Assembly: GCA_025928515.1 (NCBI GenBank)
Contig: JAICJI010000002.1
Location: 24,287 to 88,286 of the forward strand
DNA length: 64,000 bases
Origin: Thermoleophilia bacterium
Lineage (GTDB): Bacteria; Actinomycetota; Thermoleophilia; Gaiellales; Gaiellaceae
Direction of reading: 5' to 3'
Below, piece after piece: positions 8,823 to 16,378 of the stretch. How positions within the stretch are numbered: the stretch's first letter is position 1; the number at the start of each line of letters is the position of its first letter. A model generated the notes under the pieces. That model saw only the letters and a list, made by a program, of their open reading frames with translations. It ran no database searches and was not told where the DNA came from. Position numbers and translations under genes: made by a program.

Positions 8823-9532
8823 GCGCTCCGAACGCCGACGAGTTCGCCCCGATCCTCGAGGGACCGGGCGCCAGCGACTACGAGCGCTACCTCCGCACCG
8901 ACGAGCTGCTTGCCCTCCAGAAGGGGCCGGACGAGTGGGTGCACCGCGACGAGCTCCTCTTCCAGACGGTCCACCAGTCGTCCGAGCTCTTCCTGAAGCA
9001 CGCGTGGACGGAGGTGGAAGAGGGGACGCGCCTGATCGAGGCACGCGACGTCGCGGGCGCGCTGCGGCTGCTCTGGCGCGCGAACCGGGCGATCCGTTAC
9101 GTCGTCTCGTTCCTGGAGCACCTCGAGCTGATGTCGCCGTGGGAGTACCAGGAGGTGCGCCGCGTGCTCGGTCACGGCTCGGGCTTCGACTCGCCAGGCT
9201 TCCGTGGCATCCGTGAGGTTTCGCCGGGTCTCTACGCGGCGTTCGACGCGCTCCGCCGCGAGCGGGGGCTGTCGCTGCTCGAGGTCTACACCCAGGGCCG
9301 CGAACACGAGGACCTGTACCAGCTCGCCGAGGCGCTGATCGACTGGGACGAGCAGGTCGGTGTCTGGCGCTCCCGCCACGTGAAGATGGTCGGCCGCGTG
9401 ATCGGTGAGGACGTGATGGGGACGCAGGGCACGCCGGTCGAGCTACTCGCGGGGCTGCTCAAGCACAAGATGTTCCCCGAGCTCTGGACGGTGCGGACCG
9501 AGCTCACCGAGCTGGCGAAGCAGTCGGACTAG
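8819..9532 (+). CDS. kynA: Tryptophan 2,3-dioxygenase
   Basis: Haem enzyme that opens the indole ring of L-tryptophan to N-formylkynurenine, the first step of the kynurenine route. Length 237, slightly short for the family. His52 in FQTVHQSSELFLKH matches the active-site histidine, and His187 in WRSRHVKMVGRVIG matches the haem-ligand motif. YERYLRTDELLALQ is the conserved N-terminal substrate and tetramer region. GTGA overlap with the M24 gene. No kynurenine formamidase is recognisable nearby, so the later steps may be encoded elsewhere. Confidence 0.88.
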   Translation: MSAPNADEFAPILEGPGASDYERYLRTDELLALQKGPDEWVHRDELLFQTVHQSSELFLKHAWTEVEEGTRLIEARDVAGALRLLWRANRAIRYVVSFLEHLELMSPWEYQEVRRVLGHGSGFDSPGFRGIREVSPGLYAAFDALRRERGLSLLEVYTQGREHEDLYQLAEALIDWDEQVGVWRSRHVKMVGRVIGEDVMGTQGTPVELLAGLLKHKMFPELWTVRTELTELAKQSD

Positions 9533-10462
9533 GTGATCTCGCTCGACGAGATCCGCCGGGCGCGCGAGCGGATCGGCGACGACGTGCTGCGCACGCCGCT
9601 CGTTCCGTTGGGGACGGATGCCCGGATCCGGCTCAAGCTCGAGTGCCTGCAGCCGGTCGGCTCGTTCAAGCTGCGCGGCGCGCTCTCGGCCGTGCGCGCC
9701 GCATCGCGCGCTGAGCTCGCGGCGGGCGTCGTCACGGCGAGCGCCGGGAACATGGCGCAGGGCGTCGCCTGGGCTGCGCGCGAGGCCGGCGTGCCGGCGC
9801 GCGTGATCTGCCCGGACAGCGCGCCGCGCGCGAAGCTCGACCGGATCGAGGCGCTCGGCGGCAAGGTGGTTCCCGTCCCGCATGAGGAGTGGTGGCAGGC
9901 GATGCTCGACCGCGGCCGCGACGGCGTCGACGGCTTCTTCGTGCACCCGGTTGCGGACGAGGCCGTGATGGCCGGCAACGGGACGATCGGGCTCGAGCTC
10001 GCGGAGGACGCGCCGCAGTTCGACACGGTCATCATCCCCTGGGGCGGCGGCGGGCTGGCGACCGGAATCGCCAGTGCCGTCAAGGCGCTTCGTCCCAACG
10101 TGCGTGTGGTCACGGCGGAGCCCGACACTGCGGCCCCGCTCGCTGCGGCGTTCGCGGCGGGCGAGCCGAGCGAGATCGAGTTCACGTCGTCGTGGATCGA
10201 CGGCGCGGGCGGGCCGGCGCTGCTGCCCGGGATGTGGGAGCACGCGCGGGGGCTCGTCGACGAGGCCGTCGCGCTGCCGCTCGCCGAGGTGGAAGAAGCT
10301 GTCCGGCTCCTCTCGTCGCGCGCGCACGTCGTCGCCGAGGGTGCGGGTGCGCTCGCGCTGGCGGCCGCCCTGCGGCGCGAAGACCGTTGCGTCTGCATCG
10401 TCAGCGGCGGGAACATCGACCCGGACGTGCTCGCACGGATCCTCGGCGCTACGCTCGCCTGA
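9533..10462 (+). CDS. Serine/threonine dehydratase-like PLP enzyme
   Basis: Fold-type II PLP enzyme, 309 residues. Lys46 in VGSFKLRGAL is the PLP lysine, TASAGNMAQGVA is the substrate loop, and WGGGGLATGIAS is the glycine loop binding the cofactor phosphate. The family deaminates threonine or serine to 2-keto acids; some members are racemases. The GTG start directly abuts the dioxygenase stop. It lacks a C-terminal ACT regulatory domain, so it is the short catabolic type. In this operon it fits amino-acid degradation. Confidence 0.83.
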   Translation: MISLDEIRRARERIGDDVLRTPLVPLGTDARIRLKLECLQPVGSFKLRGALSAVRAASRAELAAGVVTASAGNMAQGVAWAAREAGVPARVICPDSAPRAKLDRIEALGGKVVPVPHEEWWQAMLDRGRDGVDGFFVHPVADEAVMAGNGTIGLELAEDAPQFDTVIIPWGGGGLATGIASAVKALRPNVRVVTAEPDTAAPLAAAFAAGEPSEIEFTSSWIDGAGGPALLPGMWEHARGLVDEAVALPLAEVEEAVRLLSSRAHVVAEGAGALALAAALRREDRCVCIVSGGNIDPDVLARILGATLA

Positions 10463-10480
10463 GCGAAACAAGGAGGCAAC

Positions 10481-10765
10481 ATGGCCGAGCGGCATGGTTT
10501 CACGGCGGAGGAAGCCCGCTCGTACGGCGAGGCCGTGGGCATCGACTGGAGCAGGTCACCGTTCGACGTCGACGAGTTCCGCAACGGCATGGGCGTCGAG
10601 CTGGAGCACGGGCTCCACGACTCGCAGACGAACGTGACCGGCGACGACCCGCACGTCACGGCGCGGATCGCGTGGGCGCATCTCAAGGAGTTCCCGGACT
10701 ACTACACGCGGCTCGAGCGGATGGAGGAAGAGGCGCGCGACTACTGGTCGTCACGGGGCGGCTGA
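10481..10765 (+). CDS. DUF5661-like small protein
   Basis: A 94-residue soluble protein, last gene of the operon, with a clear AAGGAGG site at 10469-10475, 5 bases before the ATG. It reads as a small helical protein: an acidic N-terminal helix, then FDVDEFRNGMGVELEHGLHD and AWAHLKEFPDYYTRLERMEEEA. From memory this ELEHG...AWAHLKEFPDYY pattern belongs to the DUF5661 family, which has no known function. No catalytic motif is visible. Confidence 0.75.
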   Translation: MAERHGFTAEEARSYGEAVGIDWSRSPFDVDEFRNGMGVELEHGLHDSQTNVTGDDPHVTARIAWAHLKEFPDYYTRLERMEEEARDYWSSRGG

Positions 10766-10779
10766 CCAGGCGTATTCGA

Positions 10780-11946
10780 TCAGTCCGGCAACAGTGGCAT
10801 CGAGAAGCCGGGATCGCGGCCGAGGAGCACGGCGCGCGTGATCGCCGCGCTCCCGAAGCGATCGCGGATCGTGTCGACGGCGGCGTCGACTGCTTCGTCC
10901 GGACCGAGGAGCAGCTGGCGCGTCCGGTCCTCCTCGAGTAGCGCGACGGAGCAGCCGATCAGCGTGATGCCGCGCCGCTCGATCGACGGCATGGCGGTCG
11001 CGAGCAGGGCACGCGCCGTGACGAGGACTGCCTGCGTGCTCGCCGTCGCAAACGGGAGGTTGTGGGACCGCGTCGCGCGCTCGAAGTCCCCGAAGCGAAG
11101 GTGCAGCACGACGGTCCGGCCGACGCGGCGCGCCGCGCGCAGGCGCCGCGTGATCCGGTCGACGATGCCGACGAGCGTCGCGTCGATCGTCTCCGCCGAG
11201 TGGCGGCCGCGGCCGAGCGCGCGCTGCGAGCCGATCGAGCCGCGTCGGCGGCCGGTCTCGACGCGCCGGAAGTCGCGGTTGTGCGCGAGCGCGTTGAGGT
11301 GACGGCCGGCCGCCCGGCCGAGCATCGCGACGAGCGTCTCCTCCGAGAGCGCGGCGAGCTGGCCGACCGTCCGCACGTTCCACGCGTGCAGCCGCCGCGC
11401 CGTCGCGGGGCCGACGCCCCAGACGCACTCGACGGGCAGCGGATGCAGGAACGCGAGCTCGCGGTCGGGAGGGACGACGACCAGCCCGTCGGGCTTGCCG
11501 ACTCCGCTGGCGACCTTGGCGAGGAACTTCGTGCGGGCAACTCCCACGGTGACCGGTAGCCCGACGCGCTCGCGCACCGCTCCGCGCAGCCGCACGGCGA
11601 TCTGGGCGGGCGTGCCGGCGATCCGCTCCATCCCGCGCACGTCGATGAATGCCTCGTCGATCGAGAGACCTTCGACGACGGGCGACGTGTCCTCGAAGAC
11701 GGCGAACATGGCGCGACTCGCCTCGGTGTAGGCCGAGAACCGCGGCGGGACGACGACGGCGTGGGGGCAGAGCCTGCGCGCTTGCCGCCCGCCCATCGCG
11801 GTGCGGATGCCGTACGCCTTCGCCTCGTAGCTCGCGGCCAGCACGACGCCGCCGCCGACGATCACGGGCCGGTCGCGAAGCCGCGGGTCGTCCCGCTGCT
11901 CGACCGACGCGAAGAACGCGTCCGCGTCCGCATGGAGCACGAACAT
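10780..11946 (-). CDS. dinB: Y-family DNA polymerase (Pol IV type)
   Basis: Translesion polymerase, 388 residues. Catalytic acidic residues are in LHADADAFFASVEQ (Asp6, Asp8) and LSIDEAFIDV; VTVGVARTKFLAKVAS and the helix-hairpin-helix stretch VECVWGVGPATARRLHAWNV are standard for the fingers and thumb. The start is the ATG at 11944-11946, which lies inside a perfect LexA-type palindrome (11939-11954), so damage-induced expression is likely. It follows the cysteine-desulfurase-like gene by 14 bases in the same direction and has no Shine-Dalgarno site, consistent with a leaderless message from its own promoter. Confidence 0.88.
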   Translation of the reverse strand: MFVLHADADAFFASVEQRDDPRLRDRPVIVGGGVVLAASYEAKAYGIRTAMGGRQARRLCPHAVVVPPRFSAYTEASRAMFAVFEDTSPVVEGLSIDEAFIDVRGMERIAGTPAQIAVRLRGAVRERVGLPVTVGVARTKFLAKVASGVGKPDGLVVVPPDRELAFLHPLPVECVWGVGPATARRLHAWNVRTVGQLAALSEETLVAMLGRAAGRHLNALAHNRDFRRVETGRRRGSIGSQRALGRGRHSAETIDATLVGIVDRITRRLRAARRVGRTVVLHLRFGDFERATRSHNLPFATASTQAVLVTARALLATAMPSIERRGITLIGCSVALLEEDRTRQLLLGPDEAVDAAVDTIRDRFGSAAITRAVLLGRDPGFSMPLLPD

Positions 11947-11954
11947 ATGTTCGT
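11939..11954. promoter_or_regulatory. LexA (SOS) box over the dinB start codon
   Basis: ACGAACATATGTTCGT is a perfect 16-base palindrome whose CGAAC-N4-GTTCG core matches the LexA operator of actinobacteria and Bacillus. It covers the dinB ATG (11944-11946 on the minus strand) and ends 7 bases short of the upstream gene's stop codon. LexA bound here would block initiation at, or immediately upstream of, the dinB start. Confidence 0.8.
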
Positions 11955-11960
11955 AAGGTA

Positions 11961-13130
11961 CTAAAGCCGAGCGAGCGCCGCGTTGAACCGGTCGATCTCG
12001 TCCGGGGTGTTGTAGTGGATGAGACCGACGCGGATTGCGCTGTCCGGGTACGGGAGCTTCTCGCGTAGCCCGAGGGAGAACCAGTTGTCGTGCGCCCACA
12101 CGCCGAAGCCCTCGTCGGCGAGCCGCTTCGCCGCGCCGACGGCGTCCACGCCCTCTAGGTTGAGCAGGAACGTGGCGACGCGACCGTCCATCGTCTGCAG
12201 CCCGTAGACGGTCGCGGCGTCCGGCAGGCCGTCGAGGAAGCGCTGCCCGAGCTCGTGCTCGTAGGCGGCGATCGCCTCCATGCCGCCGATCGACTCGAGG
12301 TACGCAATCGTCGCCGAGAAGCCCGCGAGGAGCTCGTACGGTGCGGTGCCGACCTCGAAGCGGCGGCCGACCGGCTCCGACGCGGCCGGACGCGCCTTGT
12401 AGGGACGCCACGACTCGAGCAAGTCGTGCCGGCCGTATGCGAGCCCGATGTGCGGCCCGCAGAACTTGTACGCGGAGGTGATGAAGACGTCGCAGCCGAG
12501 CGCCTCCACGTCGACCGGCTCGTGCGCGGCGTACTGGACGGCGTCGACCCAGCACAGCGCGCCGACTTCGTGTGCGAGCTCGGACACCCGTGCGACGTCG
12601 ATGATCGTGCCGACTGCGTTCGAGGACGCGACGCAGGCGACGACCCGCACGCGCTCGTCGAGCCGGTTAGCGAGGTCGTCGTAGTCGAGCCGCAGATCCT
12701 CCGTCACGTTCACCCACTCGACCTCGAAGCCGCGGTCGGCCGCGAGCTCCACCCAGGGCGCGACGCCGCCGTCGTGGTCGAGGCGCGAGACGAGGATCCG
12801 GTCGCCTTCCTTCCAGTCCCGCGACGCGGTGCGTGAGAGCGCGAAGTCGAGCCAGGTCATGTTCGTCCCGAACACGACGTCGTCGGACGAGCAGCCGAGG
12901 AAGCGGGCGCCGTCCTCGCGCGCGGTCGCGAGGATCCCCTCGACGCGCTTGCTCGTCTCGTAGTTCGCGCCGATGTTGGCGCTTGCCTCGCGCAGCGTCC
13001 GCGCGATCGCGTCGCCGACCTCGTCGGGCACCTGCGAGCCGCCCGGAGCGTCAAGGAAGACGAAGCGGTCCTCGCGCAGCGACGAGAAGCGCGAGCGCAC
13101 GGCTTCGACGTCCAATAGGGTCGCCGCCAT
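11961..13130 (-). CDS. Cysteine desulfurase-like PLP protein (aminotransferase class V fold)
   Basis: A 389-residue fold-type I PLP enzyme. FLDAPGGSQVPDEVGDAI near residue 24 and ANIGANYETSKRVE are typical of the cysteine-desulfurase-like family, HDGGVAPW and WVDAVQYAAHEPVD hold the cofactor-facing aspartate, and FITSAYKFCGPHIGLAYG carries the PLP lysine. The family is separate from true IscS/SufS and its substrate is not established. The kynureninase fold is related, which is worth noting with tryptophan dioxygenase on the other strand, but the motifs favour the desulfurase-like group. Its start codon shares bases with the divergent aldo/keto reductase start. Confidence 0.8.
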   Translation of the reverse strand: MAATLLDVEAVRSRFSSLREDRFVFLDAPGGSQVPDEVGDAIARTLREASANIGANYETSKRVEGILATAREDGARFLGCSSDDVVFGTNMTWLDFALSRTASRDWKEGDRILVSRLDHDGGVAPWVELAADRGFEVEWVNVTEDLRLDYDDLANRLDERVRVVACVASSNAVGTIIDVARVSELAHEVGALCWVDAVQYAAHEPVDVEALGCDVFITSAYKFCGPHIGLAYGRHDLLESWRPYKARPAASEPVGRRFEVGTAPYELLAGFSATIAYLESIGGMEAIAAYEHELGQRFLDGLPDAATVYGLQTMDGRVATFLLNLEGVDAVGAAKRLADEGFGVWAHDNWFSLGLREKLPYPDSAIRVGLIHYNTPDEIDRFNAALARL

Positions 13131-14049
13131 GGAACGAGCCTACCCGCGTCTCATCCTCGGTTGTGGCAACTTCGGCGGCATCGGCTCGGCGCCCGCCTTC
13201 TTCGGCCAGGGCGAGACGCTCGAGCAGGCGCTCGAGCTGATGGACGCGGCCTGGGCGGCGGGCATCACCTGGTTCGACACCGCCGACGCGTATGGCGGCG
13301 GCCGTAGCGAGACGTACGTCGGCGAATGGATCCGCTCGCGCCGCCCGGACGGGCTCCGCCTCACGACCAAGACGTTCAACCCCATGGCCGAGGGCGAGGA
13401 TCGCGGCCTCGCGCCGGCGCGCGTGCGGCGCCAGATCGAGACGAGTCTCCAGCGGCTCGGTGTCGAGCGCGTCGACCTCTATCTCGCGCACGCGTGGGAC
13501 ACGGACGTTCCCGTCGCCGAGCTCGCGGGGGTTTTCGAGGAGCTCGTCACCGCGGGCAAGGTCGGCGCCTACGGCGTCAGCAACGTCGACGGCCCGCAGC
13601 TGCGGGAGGCGCTCGGCGCCGGCTCGTTCGCCGCCGTTCAGAACTCGTACTCCCTGCTCGACCGCGGGGTGGAGGACGAGATCCTGCCGTTGTGCACGGA
13701 ACAGGGGCTCTGGTTCCAGGTGCACTCCCCGCTGATGGGCGGCTGGCTCACCGGGAAGTACCGCCGCGATTCGCCGGCGCCCGAGGGCTCGCGGATGACC
13801 CTCCGGTCGGCTCCGTACGAGCACTTCCGCAACGACCGCGTGTACGACGCCATCGAGGGGCTCGAACGCCGCGGCGATCCCACGACGCTCGCCTTCGCCT
13901 GGTTGCTCGGCGACGAGCGGGTCTCGGTCGTGGTCGGCCCGCGGCGCGCCGAGCACCTCGAGCCGGCACTCGTCGCGCTCGCGAATCCGCTCGCTCCAGA
14001 CGAGCGCGACACGCTCTCCGCTGAGTTTCGGCTCGTTCCCGAGTCTTGA
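13129..14049 (+). CDS. Aldo/keto reductase
   Basis: NADPH-dependent (beta/alpha)8-barrel reductase, 306 residues. The catalytic tetrad region is recognisable: Asp in WFDTADAYGGGRSE with the Tyr just after it, Lys in RLTTKTFNP, and His in DLYLAHAWD. GKVGAYGVSNVD and the C-terminal VSVVVGPRRAEHLE are the usual strand and cofactor motifs. It starts with an ATG that overlaps, on the opposite strand, the start of the cysteine-desulfurase-like gene (CATG at 13128-13131), so neither gene has an untranslated leader unless its promoter lies in the other coding region. Confidence 0.87.
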   Translation: MERAYPRLILGCGNFGGIGSAPAFFGQGETLEQALELMDAAWAAGITWFDTADAYGGGRSETYVGEWIRSRRPDGLRLTTKTFNPMAEGEDRGLAPARVRRQIETSLQRLGVERVDLYLAHAWDTDVPVAELAGVFEELVTAGKVGAYGVSNVDGPQLREALGAGSFAAVQNSYSLLDRGVEDEILPLCTEQGLWFQVHSPLMGGWLTGKYRRDSPAPEGSRMTLRSAPYEHFRNDRVYDAIEGLERRGDPTTLAFAWLLGDERVSVVVGPRRAEHLEPALVALANPLAPDERDTLSAEFRLVPES

Positions 14050-14068
14050 GAACGACAGCGACGAAAGG

Positions 14069-14485
14069 ATGATCGTGGAAGAGATGCTCGCTGCATATGC
14101 CGCCGCCGTGCGGGCCAAGGACGTCGATACCTTCGTCGGCCTCTACGCCGACGACGTCCGCACGTTCGACCTCTGGGGTGTGTGGTCGTACGACGGCAAG
14201 GGGGCGCTGCACGAGATGGTGGCCGAATGGTTCGGCTCGCTCCCCGACGACGAGGTCGTGGCCGTGGAGTTCGACGACGTGCGCACGCAGACAGGTGCGG
14301 ACGTGGCTGCAGTCAGCGCCTTCACCACCTTCGCGGCCGTTTCTCAGGACGGCACGGAGCTCCGGTCGATGAACAACCGGCTCACGTGGGTGCTCCGCAA
14401 GGACGCCGACGGCGCCTGGAAGATCGCGCACGAGCACACGTCCGCCCCCGCGAACGACGAGGGGAAGGTGCAGCTCCGGCGCTAG
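14069..14485 (+). CDS. NTF2-like/SnoaL-like protein
   Basis: A 138-residue single-domain protein of the NTF2-like superfamily (DUF4440/SnoaL type): an N-terminal helix EEMLAAYAAAVRAKDVDTFVGLYADDV, then strands ending in RLTWVLRKDADGAWKIAHEHTS. Such proteins bind or isomerise small molecules in a conical pocket; the role here is unknown. AAAGGA overlaps the ATG at 14069, so the in-frame GTG at 14075, six bases further, may be the real start. Its stop overlaps the convergent citrate synthase stop (CTAG, 14482-14485). Confidence 0.72.
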   Translation: MIVEEMLAAYAAAVRAKDVDTFVGLYADDVRTFDLWGVWSYDGKGALHEMVAEWFGSLPDDEVVAVEFDDVRTQTGADVAAVSAFTTFAAVSQDGTELRSMNNRLTWVLRKDADGAWKIAHEHTSAPANDEGKVQLRR

Positions 14486-15744
14486 CGCTGCGCGAGCGGG
14501 ACGAACTCGCGCTCGTCGTAGCCCGTGTAGATCTGTCGCGGCCGCGCGATCTTCTGCTCCGGGTCGGAGAGCATCTCCTCCCACTGCGCGAGCCAGCCCG
14601 GCAGTCGGCCGAGCGCGAACAGCACCGTGAAGTAGTCCGTCGGATAGCCCATCGCCTGGTAGATGAGCCCCGAGTAGAAGTCGACGTTCGGATAGAGCTT
14701 CCGCGAGACGAAGTAGTCGTCCTCGAGCGCGATCCGCTCCAGCTCGAGCGCGATCTCGAGCTTCGGGTTGAGGCCGGTCTGCGCGAAGACGTCGTCGGCG
14801 ACGCGCTTGATCAGCTTCGCGCGTGGGTCGTAGCTCTTGTACACGCGATGGCCGAAGCCCATCAGCCGTCCGTGCCCGGCTTTGACGCTCTCGATGAACT
14901 CCGGCACGCGCTCGACCGTCCCGATCTCGTCGAGCATCCGCAGCACCGCCTCGTTCGCGCCACCGTGCAGCGGCCCGTAGAGCGCCGCGATTCCCGCCGA
15001 GACGGCCGAGAAGGGATCGACCTGCGTCGAGCCCACGCCGCGCACCGCGTTCGTCGATGCGTTCTGCTCGTGGTCGGCGTGGAGGATCAGCAGGATCTCG
15101 AGCGCCCGCTGTAGCACGGGATTCGGCTCGTGTTGCCCGCCGATCTCGAAGGTCATGTTGACGAAGTTGCCGATGTAGCCGAGGTCGTTGCGCGGGAAGA
15201 CGTACGGGAGGCCTCGGCTGTGGCGGAAGACCCAGGCGGCGATCGTGGGGAACTTCGCGACGAGGCGCACGCGCTGCAGGCGCCGGCTCTCGGCGTCGCC
15301 GATCTCCTTCGCGTCGGGGTAGAAGGTCGAGAGCGCCGCGATCGCCCCGAGCAGCATCCCCATCGGATGCGCGTCGTGGCGGAAACCGTCGAGGAACTGC
15401 GTCACGTTCGTATGCACGTAGGTGTGGAGGCGAACCTCGCCCTCCCACGCCTCGAGCTCGGCGCGCGTCGGCAGCTCGCCCTCGAAGAGGAGCCACGCCG
15501 TCTCGAGGAAGCTCGCGTGCTCGGCGAGCTGCTCGATCGGGTAGCCGCGGTAGCGCAGGATGCCCGCGTCACCGTCGATGTAGGTGATCCCGCTCCGCGT
15601 CGAGGCGGTGTTGAGGAAGGCCGGGTCGTACGACATCAACCCCAGCTGGCGGAGGTCGGTCGCGTGGATCGTGCCGTCCGTGATCGGCACCTCGACCTCG
15701 GTTCCCGTGCGGTTGTCCCGGATGCTCAGCGTCTCGTCAGGCAC
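14482..15744 (-). CDS. gltA: Citrate synthase
   Basis: Condenses acetyl-CoA with oxaloacetate at the entry of the TCA cycle; 420 residues, normal length for the bacterial type. The catalytic residues are visible: His260 in GPLHGGANEA, His299 in GFGHRVYKSYDPRA and Asp355 in LYPNVDFYSG. SGITYIDGDAGILRYRGYPIEQLA is the conserved N-terminal region. It faces the DUF892 gene across an 89-base divergent gap at 15745-15833 that must hold both promoters. It converges on the NTF2-like gene with a four-base overlap. Confidence 0.95.
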   Translation of the reverse strand: MPDETLSIRDNRTGTEVEVPITDGTIHATDLRQLGLMSYDPAFLNTASTRSGITYIDGDAGILRYRGYPIEQLAEHASFLETAWLLFEGELPTRAELEAWEGEVRLHTYVHTNVTQFLDGFRHDAHPMGMLLGAIAALSTFYPDAKEIGDAESRRLQRVRLVAKFPTIAAWVFRHSRGLPYVFPRNDLGYIGNFVNMTFEIGGQHEPNPVLQRALEILLILHADHEQNASTNAVRGVGSTQVDPFSAVSAGIAALYGPLHGGANEAVLRMLDEIGTVERVPEFIESVKAGHGRLMGFGHRVYKSYDPRAKLIKRVADDVFAQTGLNPKLEIALELERIALEDDYFVSRKLYPNVDFYSGLIYQAMGYPTDYFTVLFALGRLPGWLAQWEEMLSDPEQKIARPRQIYTGYDEREFVPLAQR

Positions 15745-15833
15745 CGCGGCACCTTAACGGCGGTTCCTCGGTTTGCAGTTCGACAAGCGCGGAACCAGGA
15801 GGTCTGAATACGACTTGAAAAGGAGATGAGAAC

Positions 15834-16340
15834 ATGGGCTTCCATTCACTCAACGACGTCCTGCAGGAGCAGCTCGAGGACCTGCACAGCGCCGAGACGC
15901 AGCTGATCGATGCGCTCCCGAAGATGGTGCAGGCAGCGCACCACGACCAGCTTCGCGAGGCGTTCGAGCATCACCTCGACGAGACGCGCGACCACCTGAA
16001 GCGGGTCAAAGAGGCGCTCGGCGAGCTCGGTGTCCCGAGCCCGACGGAGGTCTGCATGGGGATGAAGGGCCTCATCACCGAGGGTGAGGAGATGATCAAG
16101 ATGGGCGGCGATCCGATGGCGAGCGACGCCGCGCTGATCGCTGCCGCGCAGCGCATCGAGCACTATGAGATCGCGGCCTACGGCACGGCTCGGCAGCTCG
16201 CCGGCGACTGCGGCTTCGACGGGATCAGGGACCTGATGGAGCAGACGCTCGACGAGGAGTCCCAGGCCGACAAGCTCCTGACGAAGATCGCCACCGGCGG
16301 TATGTTCAAGGCGGGGATCAACCAGCACGCAACGGCCTAG
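15834..16340 (+). CDS. DUF892 (YciE/YciF-type) ferritin-like protein
   Basis: A 168-residue four-helix protein of the DUF892 family, related to ferritins and often stress-induced. LQEQLEDLHSAETQLIDALPKM, HLDETRDHLKRVKEAL, RIEHYEIAAYGTARQLA and LDEESQADKLLTKIA are the four helices, with Glu/His positions suited to a diiron site. AAAAGGAGATG at 15819-15829 gives a good ribosome site. The gene stands alone between divergent and co-directional neighbours. Confidence 0.85.
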   Translation: MGFHSLNDVLQEQLEDLHSAETQLIDALPKMVQAAHHDQLREAFEHHLDETRDHLKRVKEALGELGVPSPTEVCMGMKGLITEGEEMIKMGGDPMASDAALIAAAQRIEHYEIAAYGTARQLAGDCGFDGIRDLMEQTLDEESQADKLLTKIATGGMFKAGINQHATA

Positions 16341-16378
16341 CCAGAGCGTCCGATCGACGCGGAAGTACGATCGGCGGC

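Noticed and set aside
10838..11302. Plus-strand frame inside the polymerase gene
   Set aside because: Ser/Arg-rich shadow of dinB with no ribosome site or motif.
11939..11954. Considered as a random palindrome containing an NdeI-type CATATG core
   Set aside because: The flanks extend to the full CGAAC-N4-GTTCG pattern and the gene controlled is dinB, a classic LexA target, so it is reported as an SOS box.
11961..13130. Kynureninase acting with the tryptophan dioxygenase at 8819
   Set aside because: Motifs fit the cysteine-desulfurase-like family better, and the gene lies on the other strand outside the operon.
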